Positions 19,701 through 27,196 are shown, counted from the stretch's first letter. The stretch: DNA of 54,693 bases from Bacteroidaceae bacterium (GCA_017398805.1 JAFQEZ010000075.1:1-54693); one strand, 5' to 3'. Notes: generated by a model not told the origin, from the letters alone. Numbers and translations: made by a program.

Positions 19701-22700
19701 TGCCGGCAGGTTCACGTTTGTTCCTGCTGACGATGGCGGTTTCCTCATCAAGTCGGCCGATGTCGATGATGCTTATCTAAAACTGAATGTCAACGGTATT
19801 GCGACTGTGGTTACAACAAGCGAGATTACAGATTTTGCAAAATGGAAAGTTACAACAGTGGAGAAGATTGAGATAAGTGAAGCTCTTTATGCCGAGGCTG
19901 CATCTATTGTGTGGACAGACCTTCCTGTAATGAACAGTACACACGGCCTTGTGCGTCTTGCCTCAATGTTGAGTTCGACAGACAGCACTTCCATCGCTAA
20001 TCTTGTCGATAATAATGCTGCTACAGTATTTGACAGCAAGGACAATGCGACCGACTATATCCAGGTAGATTTGGGCGAAGGCAATGGAAGCAGCAGCCTA
20101 TTCTTCTTCATGAGGGTAGGCGACCTTGAGAAACGTCCTGTAAAGGTTACGGTTTCTGTTTCAGACGATGGCGAGACATTCACTCAAGTGGGCGAGCAGA
20201 TTACTACGGACCTCGGCTACCAAGCAATGTTCCTCTCCGAACCGGTTTCGGCTACTGATAGTTACCGCTACTGGCGCTTCACTGTCGATGAGACAAACTC
20301 GGGTTCTACAGACTTTGCACTCTCGGAGTTCATGGTGTTCAGGAACGAGACATACATTTCGGATTTCTTTACGGCTGCAAACACCTTCTACGAGACCAAG
20401 TTCGAGACTTTGAGTGCTGTGACTGCTGCAGTAGACCTCCTGAAGGTCGAAGCGAAATACTACATTGACAGGGTTGCGGCAGGTACCGATGTACATAAGG
20501 AATATGCCGAACAGGAACTCGGTCACTTCCTTACCGATAAGTACAACCTGTTCAAGAGTGCTTACGATGCTTGCCCGGGTGAAACTATGACATCGGATGC
20601 TATTGAAAGCAGTTACAGAACAATGTACGACGCAATGATAGCGTATCTTAACAGTAAGAACAGGCCGGTATTCTATGTACACAATGCCTACGAAGACGGT
20701 TACTCTAACGGTATTGCCGTGCTCTACAACGGTTCCGGTTTTGATACTGATGAACTCAGCAAGTGGGACTACAGGCAAATGTTCTATGAGAAGAACCTTA
20801 ACTGGGCTGAGTTCGGCAATGACGATAAGGGTAATGTACTTACGACAACATTTGAACGCCATCTCATAAGCTACAACGGTGACAAGCCTCTCTATAACTC
20901 CTCATTTACCGAGTTTACTCCAATGAGTGACTGGAGAGTGACAAACGGTTATGCTGCCGATGCTGCAGAAGAGAGATGTGCATACAATATCGATATCAAC
21001 AACAGCCAAGATGGTGAGGATTACCTTGGTGTCAAGGGAGATGGTCTGAATCTGGATGTTTATGGAGCACAGTGCGAGAAGAGCGATGATGCGGGTTACA
21101 GCAACCGTCACACTGCATGGTATGTAACATATGTGTGCCAGAAGAAGAATCTTGACCGTGTAGCAAAAGTCAGTGATGGCACCAAGAATGCTCTTGAACA
21201 CATGAACGATCTTTACGTGGCATACAAGAAACTGAAGAATCGTCTTGACAATGTCGGCGAAAACTTCAATGAGTACAAGTGGAATGCCGAAGTCGATTAT
21301 GAGTGGAGTACATTGGAAAACGATGTCGCGAGTTGTACTGCTTTCCTGAGCATCTCAATGGCAGACCTTGCCGACGGGCTTGAGGCAAACACTTATACAA
21401 TCGGTGATATTACAGGCAAGACTGCTGTTGTCAATGAGTATATAAATGACTTCGTACTTAACATTCCTCAGTCTGGCCGTTACTACCGCTTCGCCGGTAT
21501 GAGTAAGCAGCACCTGCCTCAGGATTACTACATCACAGGTGTAGCAGAGATGCATAATACTGCTCGTATGGGTCAGCAGAAGACCATACTCATGAAACCT
21601 CTCTATGCAAGCAATGAGGTCTATGAACAGAACGAGTCTACTACAATCTTCTACTACGGTGAGCATACAACAGAGAAGGGTAATAACAGAACCTATCTCC
21701 TCTCTTATGATACAGGACGTTTCATAGGTGTCAAGGAGCATTGGATAGGTGAAGATATGAGCAAAGCCAACAACTGGAATTTTGAGAAGGTGGGTGAGAA
21801 ACGCGGAAATGTGGCTCCTGTGAAGTTTGCTGCTTCTGTGGTTTCATATACATCACCTGCTTATTCAATAAGGATGGGTGATGACAGTCAGTTCAAGTAT
21901 CTTTATGCCGGAGGAGATTACATTGACCGAGGCAGTAACCCTACAGGTGACTCTGAGTACTATCGTTATGACTGGGCTGTTGAGCTTGTGACAGAATTGC
22001 CATTGACTATTACGTCGGCCGGTTTCGCTTCATATTATGTTCCGGTTGAGCTGCAGATACCCGAGGGAGTCAGAGCGTTCGTGCTTTATGAACATGCTTT
22101 GGCAGAGGAGGGTACTGACCTGAATGTGACTACTGAGGAGATGTATGAAGAGGGCGTCAGCGTCTTCAGGTTGAGACCAATCAGAGGCGGTGTCATTCCA
22201 GCTGCTACCCCTGTCATTCTCCAGGCGGATGCCGGCACATATCACTTCAAGATAAATTATGAGCCTACACTTGCTACAGAAGAAGAGAAGGCTGCTACAT
22301 ACTGCTATCTCGACGAGATAGAGAATCTGCTCGAGGGTACTCATGAACAGAACTACATTGCCGAACGTGACGGCTATACACATTATATACTTGCAAAGAA
22401 GAGTAAGGGTGTGGGTATGTATAAGGTAAAGACATACGAATCGCTTACAAGCGACAATCCTTTCGGTAACGGTACAATAACCACAGAGTTCGAGACCAAT
22501 AGTTTCCTTAACCGCGAGCACCGTGCATGGCTGCCTTTGCAGAACACAGGTTCTCAGTCAGGCGGAGTATTCTCTATTGAAAGAGGTGGAACTACCGGCG
22601 TTGAGGAGGTGAAAGGTGAAAACGGAAAGGTGAAAACTATCTATGACCTGCAGGGTCGTAAACTTGAGGAGATTACCCAGCCGGGCATATACATTGTGAA

Positions 22701-22725
22701 TGGTAAGCGAGTATTGGTTAAATAA
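13702..22725 (+). CDS. giant secreted GH33 sialidase, multimodular
   Basis: A 3007-aa protein with a signal peptide (about 1-22, cleavage after SWA). Order: N-terminal module shared with the 2007-aa protein; F5/8C module (~235-376); repeated binding-type modules (~400-960); sialidase (~1054-1430); long linker and repeat region; second F5/8C module (~2060-2215); YLPF-like module near 2770; C-terminal IYDLQGRKL sorting-type domain. The sialidase shows the FRIP motif with Arg1071 (first of the arginine triad), and three Asp boxes: SSDNGETWG (~1108), SSNNGASWG (~1177) and SDDFGETWN (~1251). It should cleave terminal sialic acids from host glycans at the cell surface. Next to the GH89 gene it would uncap mucin or glycoprotein chains. 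GH33 enzymes are usually 400-800 aa, so this is exceptionally long. A 62-aa peptide gene follows after 16 bases. Confidence 0.92.
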   Translation: MKTTRFLTLLSLLFLVSTASWAQDYYKPKSDRVTALETGKQYMIFNTAMNGTEDRTGFLYNAGTSLGHNKTKRADDDVYNSQFLFTLEAGETEGTYYIKSVSSDKYVNISGGTANSAGIGIYIAEWSAAKSEGTIAADNFAGVGSYNDDKTTTANADITTDNAVYIITTATDSGKDCWNGNANSFASWESGHPYAFYEVDVYEDADFMAAVEQYNAVAKSLDIYTLQQKYGLVQDASKWVCNYPSDPVDGAGYPGLVDGNAATHFHTGYSGRNAAPDGTKYYLQADLGYQVNAFNIYIQGRSGGGTKPAGFVIEGSNDPGDDSSWTTISSSWTPTWSNNGCLSTAFATGGEGYRYIRFTHTSDSYFALGEFYIFPSNYVVDSYRSFLAVTVPVSGDADAIKESLSAIDYQNLMPFAGAQKPANGYKYYIYANTKYNGSYVPRYIYNTGADDAISVTTDLVENNDNYIWTCEVDAAGNYCFKNSAGRYLAYNSGDNKKFELVDAAYAFTLKDDANTKSAGAWSLYSNSASRYVVTKTDGSSINQYLNKEGADESWCSDYIFIAAEGEQSTAFASGETYYISAYAKQSDDSYKNWYLYAADDGSLATVDSNAGTLNYRWTITINSDGSYYMRNGNGKYLSYANKSLQLADAAYAFKLTDDAIVKDAVENVYSLYNPTSSGGKYMVTSSTTASSWNQNSAAINSTSWTSDYVFEKYTAPVYTVTVTPYVNNVGDVSSLSGFETGVVTYLNDGYTGTFSFKYLPGADLPATPVVTNPIFTFDGYYKDDVRVGETLAGEIITGDVTYQARYNLAIFTTDLADPVAVRVYNYRNKDYAMKMNVDSDGDYTGNAVNSGAGAYTENEIWYLKGTADNFQIYSRTAGTSLALALSGTGSGSAATLASSGTPLCLVAQDGGAFAISPQGTGEQSFNMHGGVGHDIKLYSVSDGGSTWLFKLVDTSRSLNINYNASLEGGYENNYKIGELTVNIDGVSSTTMLTKENIPTSSVMYLPVDAVYGLSVGFMCHGWRMDVNGGESVENQLLADGGSTVNVNIAVDTDNKYQYLFYSPDENGKPFRIPAITTASNGTILAFSDYRPCGNDIGFGEVDIMLRRSSDNGETWGEPIKIADGVGGDSNEFNVGFGDAAVVADRESGKVLVMAVAGKQIFYKGTADSHNFMAKITSSNNGASWGEPEDVTSNFFGTGALFPEAYTMFFGSGRLLQSKVVKVGNYYRIYGALLIKHPSSTYTGNCNYVVYSDDFGETWNILGGSVTDGMCCNGGDEPKVEELADGTIILSSRKAPGRYFNVFKFTDLNSATGSWGTAVDSNFSGGLQAGNNACNGEIIRLNNYLFQSLPYGPGRSNVKIYRKKLEEGTEVTPTYIATGWEEVKHVSTEYSAYSAMTILPDNKTMGFLFEESPGDYSIVYLPIPLEDIMPMDGYAAQIAETKLPKLSTGLDDDDASNDEYHYYRIVNTKKADTYAAYVSDTRSMSLSNGDDTRFVSQLFYFTGEEITDVNGLPALKVKIHNVTAGENLLAYDESNNMTWTAEGCDWYITASMNENNPGFAIVRNTVVEEETEEVAAAAAVQAYSAEQSTDANPENLGWNNYQNGNVSVAMYTGNDGNSHWEFEEETVSTEYQQNAVAAEKAAFAEYSDEYPESFLATSVDSYNAQYDAQYDAAVAGNDMSSLISCLSTLESLRAEWGTNAVPETSDADTKVWYALKNIRNGNYATFTASDNFMKESDKPVPASLFYFTDGSVEGTYKIHNHAAGDLVCAGDNSWNANGVDYYIYDSSEPHPSHANPGIIISTAASGSDGQTAWSDHGGGTSEWIKNYKPSDAGSTWVLAKVEDFEYVFELDSRIDDVIASLDDAATDAADKFYVNADTEVDIDAVKAELETLKSEYPGSTYVQCVAAEAKLEDLITSSNGCFKESVILYFNNVGNRDYWLGANIPNAVNATYKEYVHTNVWRIDHVNAGEFTLWNEAGNRYVGVCPNNTGGSLAVPAEAANAGRFTFVPADDGGFLIKSADVDDAYLKLNVNGIATVVTTSEITDFAKWKVTTVEKIEISEALYAEAASIVWTDLPVMNSTHGLVRLASMLSSTDSTSIANLVDNNAATVFDSKDNATDYIQVDLGEGNGSSSLFFFMRVGDLEKRPVKVTVSVSDDGETFTQVGEQITTDLGYQAMFLSEPVSATDSYRYWRFTVDETNSGSTDFALSEFMVFRNETYISDFFTAANTFYETKFETLSAVTAAVDLLKVEAKYYIDRVAAGTDVHKEYAEQELGHFLTDKYNLFKSAYDACPGETMTSDAIESSYRTMYDAMIAYLNSKNRPVFYVHNAYEDGYSNGIAVLYNGSGFDTDELSKWDYRQMFYEKNLNWAEFGNDDKGNVLTTTFERHLISYNGDKPLYNSSFTEFTPMSDWRVTNGYAADAAEERCAYNIDINNSQDGEDYLGVKGDGLNLDVYGAQCEKSDDAGYSNRHTAWYVTYVCQKKNLDRVAKVSDGTKNALEHMNDLYVAYKKLKNRLDNVGENFNEYKWNAEVDYEWSTLENDVASCTAFLSISMADLADGLEANTYTIGDITGKTAVVNEYINDFVLNIPQSGRYYRFAGMSKQHLPQDYYITGVAEMHNTARMGQQKTILMKPLYASNEVYEQNESTTIFYYGEHTTEKGNNRTYLLSYDTGRFIGVKEHWIGEDMSKANNWNFEKVGEKRGNVAPVKFAASVVSYTSPAYSIRMGDDSQFKYLYAGGDYIDRGSNPTGDSEYYRYDWAVELVTELPLTITSAGFASYYVPVELQIPEGVRAFVLYEHALAEEGTDLNVTTEEMYEEGVSVFRLRPIRGGVIPAATPVILQADAGTYHFKINYEPTLATEEEKAATYCYLDEIENLLEGTHEQNYIAERDGYTHYILAKKSKGVGMYKVKTYESLTSDNPFGNGTITTEFETNSFLNREHRAWLPLQNTGSQSGGVFSIERGGTTGVEEVKGENGKVKTIYDLQGRKLEEITQPGIYIVNGKRVLVK

Positions 22726-22741
22726 TAAAGGAGTGACAGCA

Positions 22742-22930
22742 ATGAAAATGAATAAGAAAAAATATGTGGCTCCTGTAGCCGAGGAAATCCTGTTGACTCT
22801 TGGAAGTCCGGTTCTTGTTATAATAAGTGGCATGCAGGATGGCGGTGAAGAAGAAGCTGAAGGTGATGGTACTGAACAGTTGGGCGGCGAAGTACGAAGC
22901 GACTGGGATAATATATGGGTGAATATGTAA
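22742..22930 (+). CDS. 62-aa acidic peptide, second member of the RSDWDNIW.NM family
   Basis: The start at 22742 is chosen because a good ribosome-binding site, AAAGGAG (22727-22733), lies just upstream, after the sialidase stop. From there the product is exactly 62 residues, like its relative at 6378. It has a lysine-rich start (KMNKKKYVAPVAEE), a hydrophobic patch (LGSPVLVIISG), an acidic glycine-rich middle and the end RSDWDNIWVNM. The two peptides align without gaps but differ strongly in the middle, so the ends appear selected. The gene is bounded by a bidirectional terminator. Function unknown; a partner or chaperone of the giant protein, or a secreted signal, are guesses. Confidence 0.78.
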   Translation: MKMNKKKYVAPVAEEILLTLGSPVLVIISGMQDGGEEEAEGDGTEQLGGEVRSDWDNIWVNM

Positions 22931-22957
22931 AGAGGCATGCTGCTCCATGCCGTAAAC

Positions 22958-22996
22958 AAAAATTGATGCGCCGGTTTCACCGGCGCATCAATTTTT
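22958..22996. terminator. bidirectional terminator between convergent genes
   Basis: A perfect 17-bp stem (22958-22974 with 22980-22996, loop tttca) has A and T tracts on both sides. It separates the plus-strand giant-protein cluster from the minus-strand S4 protein gene and overlaps the stop codon of the latter. Confidence 0.85.
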
Positions 22997-23414
22997 ATAG
23001 TTCCTCAAAATCAAATTCTTCAAGGTCAAAGTCGTAACCCTCTTCGACAAACTGGTCGAGGTCGCGGCGTTCTTTCTTTGTGGGGCGACCTGTGCCACGG
23101 GCGCGGCCTACAAATCCGCTCATGCGGCTCATCTCCAGAATCTCGTACTGCTCCTGAGGAGTGACATTCTCCATGAGTTCAGGGACAAGCTTTGCTCCCA
23201 CACGGTTCTCGGCGCACTTGAGCACCTTGAACGAGTAGGTGACCGGAGCTTTCTTTACATTGACAATATCGCCCACGCGCACGTTGTGCGCAGGCTTTGC
23301 CGTGCGATCGCCTATGCTCACATGCCCTTTCTTGCATGCCTCGGCTGCTATGCTGCGCGTCTTGTATATGCGCACAGCCCACAGCCATTTGTCTATACGT
23401 GCCTGTTCTGCCAT
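22995..23414 (-). CDS. S4-domain RNA-binding protein (Hsp15-like)
   Basis: From the ATG at 23414 the product is 139 aa starting MAEQARIDKWLWAVR, the classic first helix of the S4 fold. It continues with KTRSIAAEACKKGHVSIGD and a VRVGDIV segment, as in HslR/Hsp15, which binds the 50S subunit carrying stalled nascent tRNA. A longer frame starts 12 codons upstream at 23450, but those residues do not look like the family and I prefer the internal start. A family-typical acidic tail (DLEEFDFEEL) ends the protein. Upstream on the same strand lie pth and rplY, also translation-linked, but ~340 bases of repeats separate them. Confidence 0.85.
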   Translation of the reverse strand: MAEQARIDKWLWAVRIYKTRSIAAEACKKGHVSIGDRTAKPAHNVRVGDIVNVKKAPVTYSFKVLKCAENRVGAKLVPELMENVTPQEQYEILEMSRMSGFVGRARGTGRPTKKERRDLDQFVEEGYDFDLEEFDFEEL

Positions 23415-23450
23415 AAAATCTATGTTTTCACTTTTCAGTTTTGACAACAC

Positions 23451-23705
23451 TGCAGATCGCCATAAAGGGAACTAAGGAATATTAAAGAAAACTAAGGAGC
23501 ACTAAGGGAGTGCTGCACTTAATAGTTCTCACCTTTCATCTTTAACTCCACTGCGTGGGCTTGAACCTTGGCTGCGCTCGCTGTAAAAGCTCAAGTAAAC
23601 TTGGCTTTCGCTCGCTTGCACACTTTAACCCCACTTCGTGGGCTTGAACCTTGGCTGCGCTCGCTGTAAAAGCTCAAGTAAACTTGGCTTTCGCTCGCTT
23701 GCACA
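23451..23705. repeat. interspersed repeat, left arm of an inverted pair, with an internal 83-bp duplication
   Basis: The segment from tgcagatcgccataaaggga to ggctttcgctcgcttgcac returns in inverted orientation at 25221-25397. Within it the unit containing gtgggcttgaaccttggctg occurs twice, at 23555 and 23638 (period 83). The intervening two genes are pth and rplY. Confidence 0.85.
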
Positions 23706-23707
23706 AG

Positions 23708-23758
23708 CTTTCCGTTTTCCGTTTTCCGTTTTCACCTTTCACCTTTCACCATTCACCT
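23708..23758. repeat. simple repeat of tttccg and cacctttcac units
   Basis: Three tttccg-type units are followed by four cacctttcac-type units, running to the stop codon region of pth. A 22-base piece (23723-23744) is the exact reverse complement of the DNA encoding the linker before the C-terminal domain in the GH89 and sialidase genes. Confidence 0.6.
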
Positions 23759-24346
23759 TTCACCTTGTGGTTTGTTGCCGTTACCTTTTTTGTTGAACTG
23801 GTTCATGGTGCGTGCAAGACCTGCGAAACAGAAACTCTTGATTATTTCTGTTGTTGTCTCCAACTGTTCGTCTATGGTCTTCTGTTCCTCGCTGTCGAAT
23901 GCTCCAAGGACGAAGTTTACCTGATGCCCCTTGCCGAAGTCGTTGCCTATGCCGAATCTGAGACGTGCGTAGTTGGTAGTGCCCAACGTTGCTGCGATAT
24001 GCTTGAGACCGTTATGTCCGCCGTCGCTTCCCTGTCCTTTGAGACGCAATGCGCCCACGGGCAGTGCAAGGTCATCGACAATGATGAGAACGTTCTCCAA
24101 GGGTATCTTCTCCTGCTGCATCCAGTAACGCACTGCGTTGCCGCTGAGGTTCATGTATGTGGATGGCTTGAGCAGGATTAGCTTGCGGCCACGTACCGAT
24201 GTCTCGGCGACAAAGCCGTAGCGCTTGTCCTGAAAAGAAGTATTGGATGCCTTTGCAAAGGCATCCAATACTGTAAAACCGATATTGTGGCGGGTTCCTT
24301 CGTACTCACTTCCGATGTTGCCCAATCCTACAACCAAATATTTCAT
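23753..24346 (-). CDS. pth: peptidyl-tRNA hydrolase
   Basis: A 197-aa protein with the Pth signature: [20 protein letters not shown] with Asn10 and catalytic His20, then the VDDLALPVG loop with its conserved aspartate and the [11 protein letters not shown] segment. It hydrolyses the ester bond of peptidyl-tRNAs dropped from ribosomes, recycling tRNA in the cytosol. Length is normal. The C-terminal residues [14 protein letters not shown] are encoded by DNA that runs into a simple repeat, so the exact end may have drifted. It lies 28 bases downstream of rplY on the same strand, a common Bacteroidales order, and is probably co-transcribed. Confidence 0.95.
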   Translation of the reverse strand: MKYLVVGLGNIGSEYEGTRHNIGFTVLDAFAKASNTSFQDKRYGFVAETSVRGRKLILLKPSTYMNLSGNAVRYWMQQEKIPLENVLIIVDDLALPVGALRLKGQGSDGGHNGLKHIAATLGTTNYARLRFGIGNDFGKGHQVNFVLGAFDSEEQKTIDEQLETTTEIIKSFCFAGLARTMNQFNKKGNGNKPQGER

Positions 24347-24374
24347 TTGTTCGGGTTCAATTTAGAAGTTAGGA

Positions 24375-24953
24375 TTACTTCTTAGCGGCTGCTGCAGCTG
24401 CTGCAGATGCACGTGTTGTCTTGACAGAAGCAACGAGTGACTCCTTTACAGTTACGAGCTCAAGACCCTCGTAAGAGAGGTCGCCAACCTTGATTGACTT
24501 GCCAAGGCCGAGTGATGTAACGTCTACTGTAAGAATCTCAGGAATTGCAGTGTAGATAGCCTTTACCTTGAGGTAGCGCTGTACCTGAACGAGTTTACCA
24601 CCGGCACGTACACCCTCTGCAAGACCCTCGAGCTTAACTGGAACTGCCATAACGATAGGCTTCTCATCTGTTACCTGATAGAAGTCAACGTGGAGGATAG
24701 TGTCCTTTACAGGGTGGAACTGGATATCCTTCATGATAGCCTTGACTGCCTTGCCGTCGATTGTGAGGTCAACAATATGGATGTCCGGAGTGTAAACGAG
24801 CTTGCGGAGGCTCTCGACTGTTACGCTGAATGCCTTAGCCTCTTTCTCTACACCATAAAGGTTACATGGTACAAGACCTGCGTTGCGCAATGCGTTGGTA
24901 GCCTTCTTGCCTACCTCGGTTCTGCTTGAACCTGAAATGCTGATTGATTTCAT
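24375..24953 (-). CDS. rplY: 50S ribosomal protein L25 (CTC type)
   Basis: A 192-aa L25/TL5-type protein: N-terminal 5S-rRNA-binding domain (GSSRTEVGKKATNALRNAG, then NLYG, IHIVDLTIDGKAVKAI and HVDFYQV) and a C-terminal beta domain with the conserved GLAEGVRAGGKL. It ends in an alanine-rich KTTRASAAAAAAAKK tail. It binds 5S rRNA in the large subunit. The two-domain length is usual in Bacteroidota. A good promoter lies upstream at 25032-25062 and pth follows. Confidence 0.95.
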   Translation of the reverse strand: MKSISISGSSRTEVGKKATNALRNAGLVPCNLYGVEKEAKAFSVTVESLRKLVYTPDIHIVDLTIDGKAVKAIMKDIQFHPVKDTILHVDFYQVTDEKPIVMAVPVKLEGLAEGVRAGGKLVQVQRYLKVKAIYTAIPEILTVDVTSLGLGKSIKVGDLSYEGLELVTVKESLVASVKTTRASAAAAAAAKK

Positions 24954-25031
24954 AATAAAAATGTGTTACTCTAAATTAAGATTAATGATTATTGCTTAAT
25001 TCGCCATCACACGATGTCTCTAAAGCGGGTG

Positions 25032-25062
25032 CAAAGATAGTATTTATTTTTGTAAAAAACAA
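25032..25062 (-). promoter_or_regulatory. promoter of rplY-pth
   Basis: On the minus strand TTG (25060-25062), a 20-base spacer, and TATCTTTG (25032-25039) give a close match to the Bacteroidota consensus. The leader to the rplY ATG is about 70 bases. Confidence 0.65.
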
Positions 25063-25120
25063 CAAGACGGGGTTAAAGATGAAAGATGAAAGATGAAAGT
25101 GGAAAGTGGAAAACTGTGAG

Positions 25121-25190
25121 CCGTAGGGGCATCCCTTGTGGGTGCCCAAAAGAGAACAACGCCGTAGGGGCGGTACCGGCGTGTCCGCCC
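25121..25190. repeat. two adjacent gccgtaggggc hairpin repeats
   Basis: gccgtaggggcatcccttgt with ggtgcccaaaa, then gccgtaggggcggtaccggc with gtccgcccaaaa, form two hairpins in tandem. The first is the same repeat that acts as terminator at 13252. The region 24954-25563 (610 bases) otherwise holds the rplY promoter, a gaaagatgaaag simple repeat (25077-25112), the right arm of the inverted repeat and the DUF3276 terminator. Confidence 0.6.
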
Positions 25191-25220
25191 AAAAAGAGCA
25201 AAGAGTACAGAGTACAGATG

Positions 25221-25397
25221 AAAGCTTGTGCAAGCGAGCGAAAGCCAAGTTTACTTGAACTTTTACAGCGAGCGCAGCCAAGGTTCAATCCCACGCAGTG
25301 GGGTTAAAACAGAAAGGTGAGAACTATTAAGTGCGGCACTCCCTTAGTGCTCCTTAGTTTTCTTTAATATTCCTTAGTTCCCTTTATGGTGGTCTGC
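25221..25397. repeat. interspersed repeat, right arm of the inverted pair
   Basis: Running from aaagcttgtgcaagcgagcg to ggtggtctgca, this is the inverted counterpart of 23451-23705 with only scattered mismatches; it has one unit instead of two. A third, shorter and diverged piece (cttagtgctccttagttctc, about 25454-25497) follows in direct orientation. Confidence 0.85.
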
Positions 25398-25506
25398 AGT
25401 GGGGTTAAAACTGAAAACTGAAAGTTGTTAAGGGTAACTAATGTAGCCCCCCCCTTAGTGCTCCTTAGTTCTCTTTGATGTTCCTTAATTCCCTTTTCCT
25501 TGATAT

Positions 25507-25546
25507 AAAGCAATCAGATGGTTCCGCTAAACCATCTGATTGCTTT
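25507..25546 (-). terminator. terminator of the DUF3276 gene
   Basis: A perfect 17-bp stem (25507-25523 with 25530-25546, six-base loop) lies 17 bases beyond the stop of the minus-strand DUF3276 gene. The T tract on the minus strand is short (tttatat). Confidence 0.7.
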
Positions 25547-25563
25547 AATATGTCTGTTCTTGA

Positions 25564-25920
25564 TTAGAACTCGATGTCAATTTCTGTATCTGCCGCTTGC
25601 GGCTGCTCCTCGTTCTCCTGTACTCGTGGGACATATTCGCCCTGCTGTGCCACAACGAAATCGATGGCGTCCTTGAGGCTTGTCGCGAATTTGGTGAAAT
25701 CCTCGCGATAGAGGAAAATCTTGTGCTTTTCGAAGGATACTGTTGCATTTTCACCCTCGCCGTAAACAAGCTTCTTGCTCTCTGTAATGGAGAGGTACAT
25801 CTCGTCCTTGCGGTTTTTCTTTACATCGATATAGTAGATTCTCTTACCTGCTTTGATGGCCTGTGAATATACAATCTCTTTTTCGTTCTCGTTCATTCCG
25901 CTCTTTTTGTAATCTTCCAT
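25564..25920 (-). CDS. DUF3276 (PUR-alpha-like) nucleic-acid-binding protein
   Basis: A 118-aa protein with a PUR-type repeat: EIVYSQAIKAGKRIYYIDVKKNRKDEMYL-like strand pattern, then SFEKHKIFLYREDFTKFATSLKDAIDFV. The tail is acidic (EENE..TEIDIEF). The family is Bacteroidota-specific and related in fold to Pur-alpha; single-stranded DNA/RNA binding is the expected role but the biological function is not established. I keep the upstream ATG (MEDYKKSG) because family members carry a similar short lead; MNENEK, eight codons later, is the alternative. Confidence 0.8.
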   Translation of the reverse strand: MEDYKKSGMNENEKEIVYSQAIKAGKRIYYIDVKKNRKDEMYLSITESKKLVYGEGENATVSFEKHKIFLYREDFTKFATSLKDAIDFVVAQQGEYVPRVQENEEQPQAADTEIDIEF

Positions 25921-25966
25921 CGTAATAAAACTAAATGATTTGTGACTATTTTGTTCTTCTCAGCCT

Positions 25967-25997
25967 CAAATATGAACATATTTTTTCTAAAAAACAA
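25967..25997 (-). promoter_or_regulatory. promoter of the DUF3276 gene
   Basis: On the minus strand TTG (25995-25997), a 20-base spacer and CATATTTG (25967-25974) match the Bacteroidota consensus in all but one position. The gap 25921-26230 contains this and, presumably, the nusB promoter, which I could not place with confidence. Confidence 0.55.
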
Positions 25998-26230
25998 CTT
26001 TTTCCTTAATTATTTGGCGGTTATGGCCTCAAAAAAGGAAATTTTGTAATACGGATGCTGTGAACAATGTGCAAAATGTGTTGTTTCTATATTTTGGAGA
26101 AGCCTATTCTTTCGGGGTAATTCGAGAACTATCTTGGAAATTTGAACGGCTTCTTGATAAATGTTCCTGTTTTGTTTGCGTGTGTCGCAATTTAGTGCGA
26201 AATTTGCATAAAAATCAGAAAAAGCGTTTT

Positions 26231-27154
26231 ATGATTAACAGAGTTCTTATCCGTCTGAAAGTGGTTCAGATTCTGTATGCCTATTACAAGAACAGTGGCA
26301 AGAGTCTGAAAGCTGCCGAGGACGAGGTTTTCTTCAGCCTGTCAAAGGCATATGACCTTTATAACCACATGCTACAGCTTATGGTGGCCGTAACACATTA
26401 CGAGGCCGACCGCATATCGTTCCTCAGCATGAAGGTAAGGCCGTCAGAGAGTGACATGAATCCCAATCTCAAGTTTGTGAATAACCGTTTCATCGCGCAG
26501 TTGCAGGAGAATGTGCAGCTGGTGAAGTTTGCCGAGAAGAGCAAACTCAATTGGGTGGACCATTCGGATATTCTTCGTCGTCTGCTCGACAATATTGTAA
26601 GCAGCGATACATATAAGGAGTATATGGCGAGCGAGGTTTCGTCGTATGAGGAGGACAAGGAGTTGTGGCGTAAACTCTACAAGCAGTTCATTTTTGATAA
26701 CGAGGAACTGGATAGCCTGCTCGAGGAACAGAGTCTCTACTGGAACGATGACAAAACTATTATCGATACTTTCGTTGTAAAGACAATAAAGCGTTTCGAA
26801 GAGGAGAACGGCGCATTCCAGCCTTTGCTTCCTGAGTATAAAGACAATGCCGACATGGAGTTCGCAAGCAAGCTTTTCAAGAACGCGGTTGTGAATGCTG
26901 AGGAGTACCGCGAGGTGATGAGCCTGAACTCTAAGAACTGGGATATGAACCGTCTTGCATTCATGGATGTTGTAATAATGCAGGTGGCGATGGCGGAAAT
27001 CATGAGCTTTGATGATATACCGGTTTCAGTGACTCTGAATGAGTATGTAGAGATTGCAAAGCACTACAGTACGGCCAAGAGCGGTTCTTTCGTCAACGGT
27101 ATGCTTGATTCAATTGTGAAGAATCTGCGCCAGAACGGTAAATTGGATAAATGA
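26231..27154 (+). CDS. nusB: transcription antitermination factor NusB
   Basis: From the ATG at 26231 the product is 307 aa beginning MINRVLIRLKVVQILYAYYK, the NusB first helix. The conserved C-terminal part (NRLAFMDVVIMQVAMAEI, SVTLNEYVEIAKHYS, SFVNGMLDSIVKNL) is the RNA/S10-binding helical core. Bacteroidales NusB is about twice the length of the E. coli protein because of an inserted middle region, as here. With S10 it assembles the antitermination complex on rRNA transcripts. An open frame extends upstream to 26060, but its residues are cysteine-rich and unlike the family. It starts the cluster nusB-yajC-ybbR-coaE that is conserved in Bacteroidales. Confidence 0.93.
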   Translation: MINRVLIRLKVVQILYAYYKNSGKSLKAAEDEVFFSLSKAYDLYNHMLQLMVAVTHYEADRISFLSMKVRPSESDMNPNLKFVNNRFIAQLQENVQLVKFAEKSKLNWVDHSDILRRLLDNIVSSDTYKEYMASEVSSYEEDKELWRKLYKQFIFDNEELDSLLEEQSLYWNDDKTIIDTFVVKTIKRFEEENGAFQPLLPEYKDNADMEFASKLFKNAVVNAEEYREVMSLNSKNWDMNRLAFMDVVIMQVAMAEIMSFDDIPVSVTLNEYVEIAKHYSTAKSGSFVNGMLDSIVKNLRQNGKLDK

Positions 27155-27196
27155 GATTTGTGAATCAATTAGTATAAACATGTAATTTATATTCTT

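Noticed and set aside
26060-26230. N-terminal extension of nusB by 57 residues
   Set aside because: The residues are unlike NusB and the family start MINRVLIRLK at 26231 is clear.
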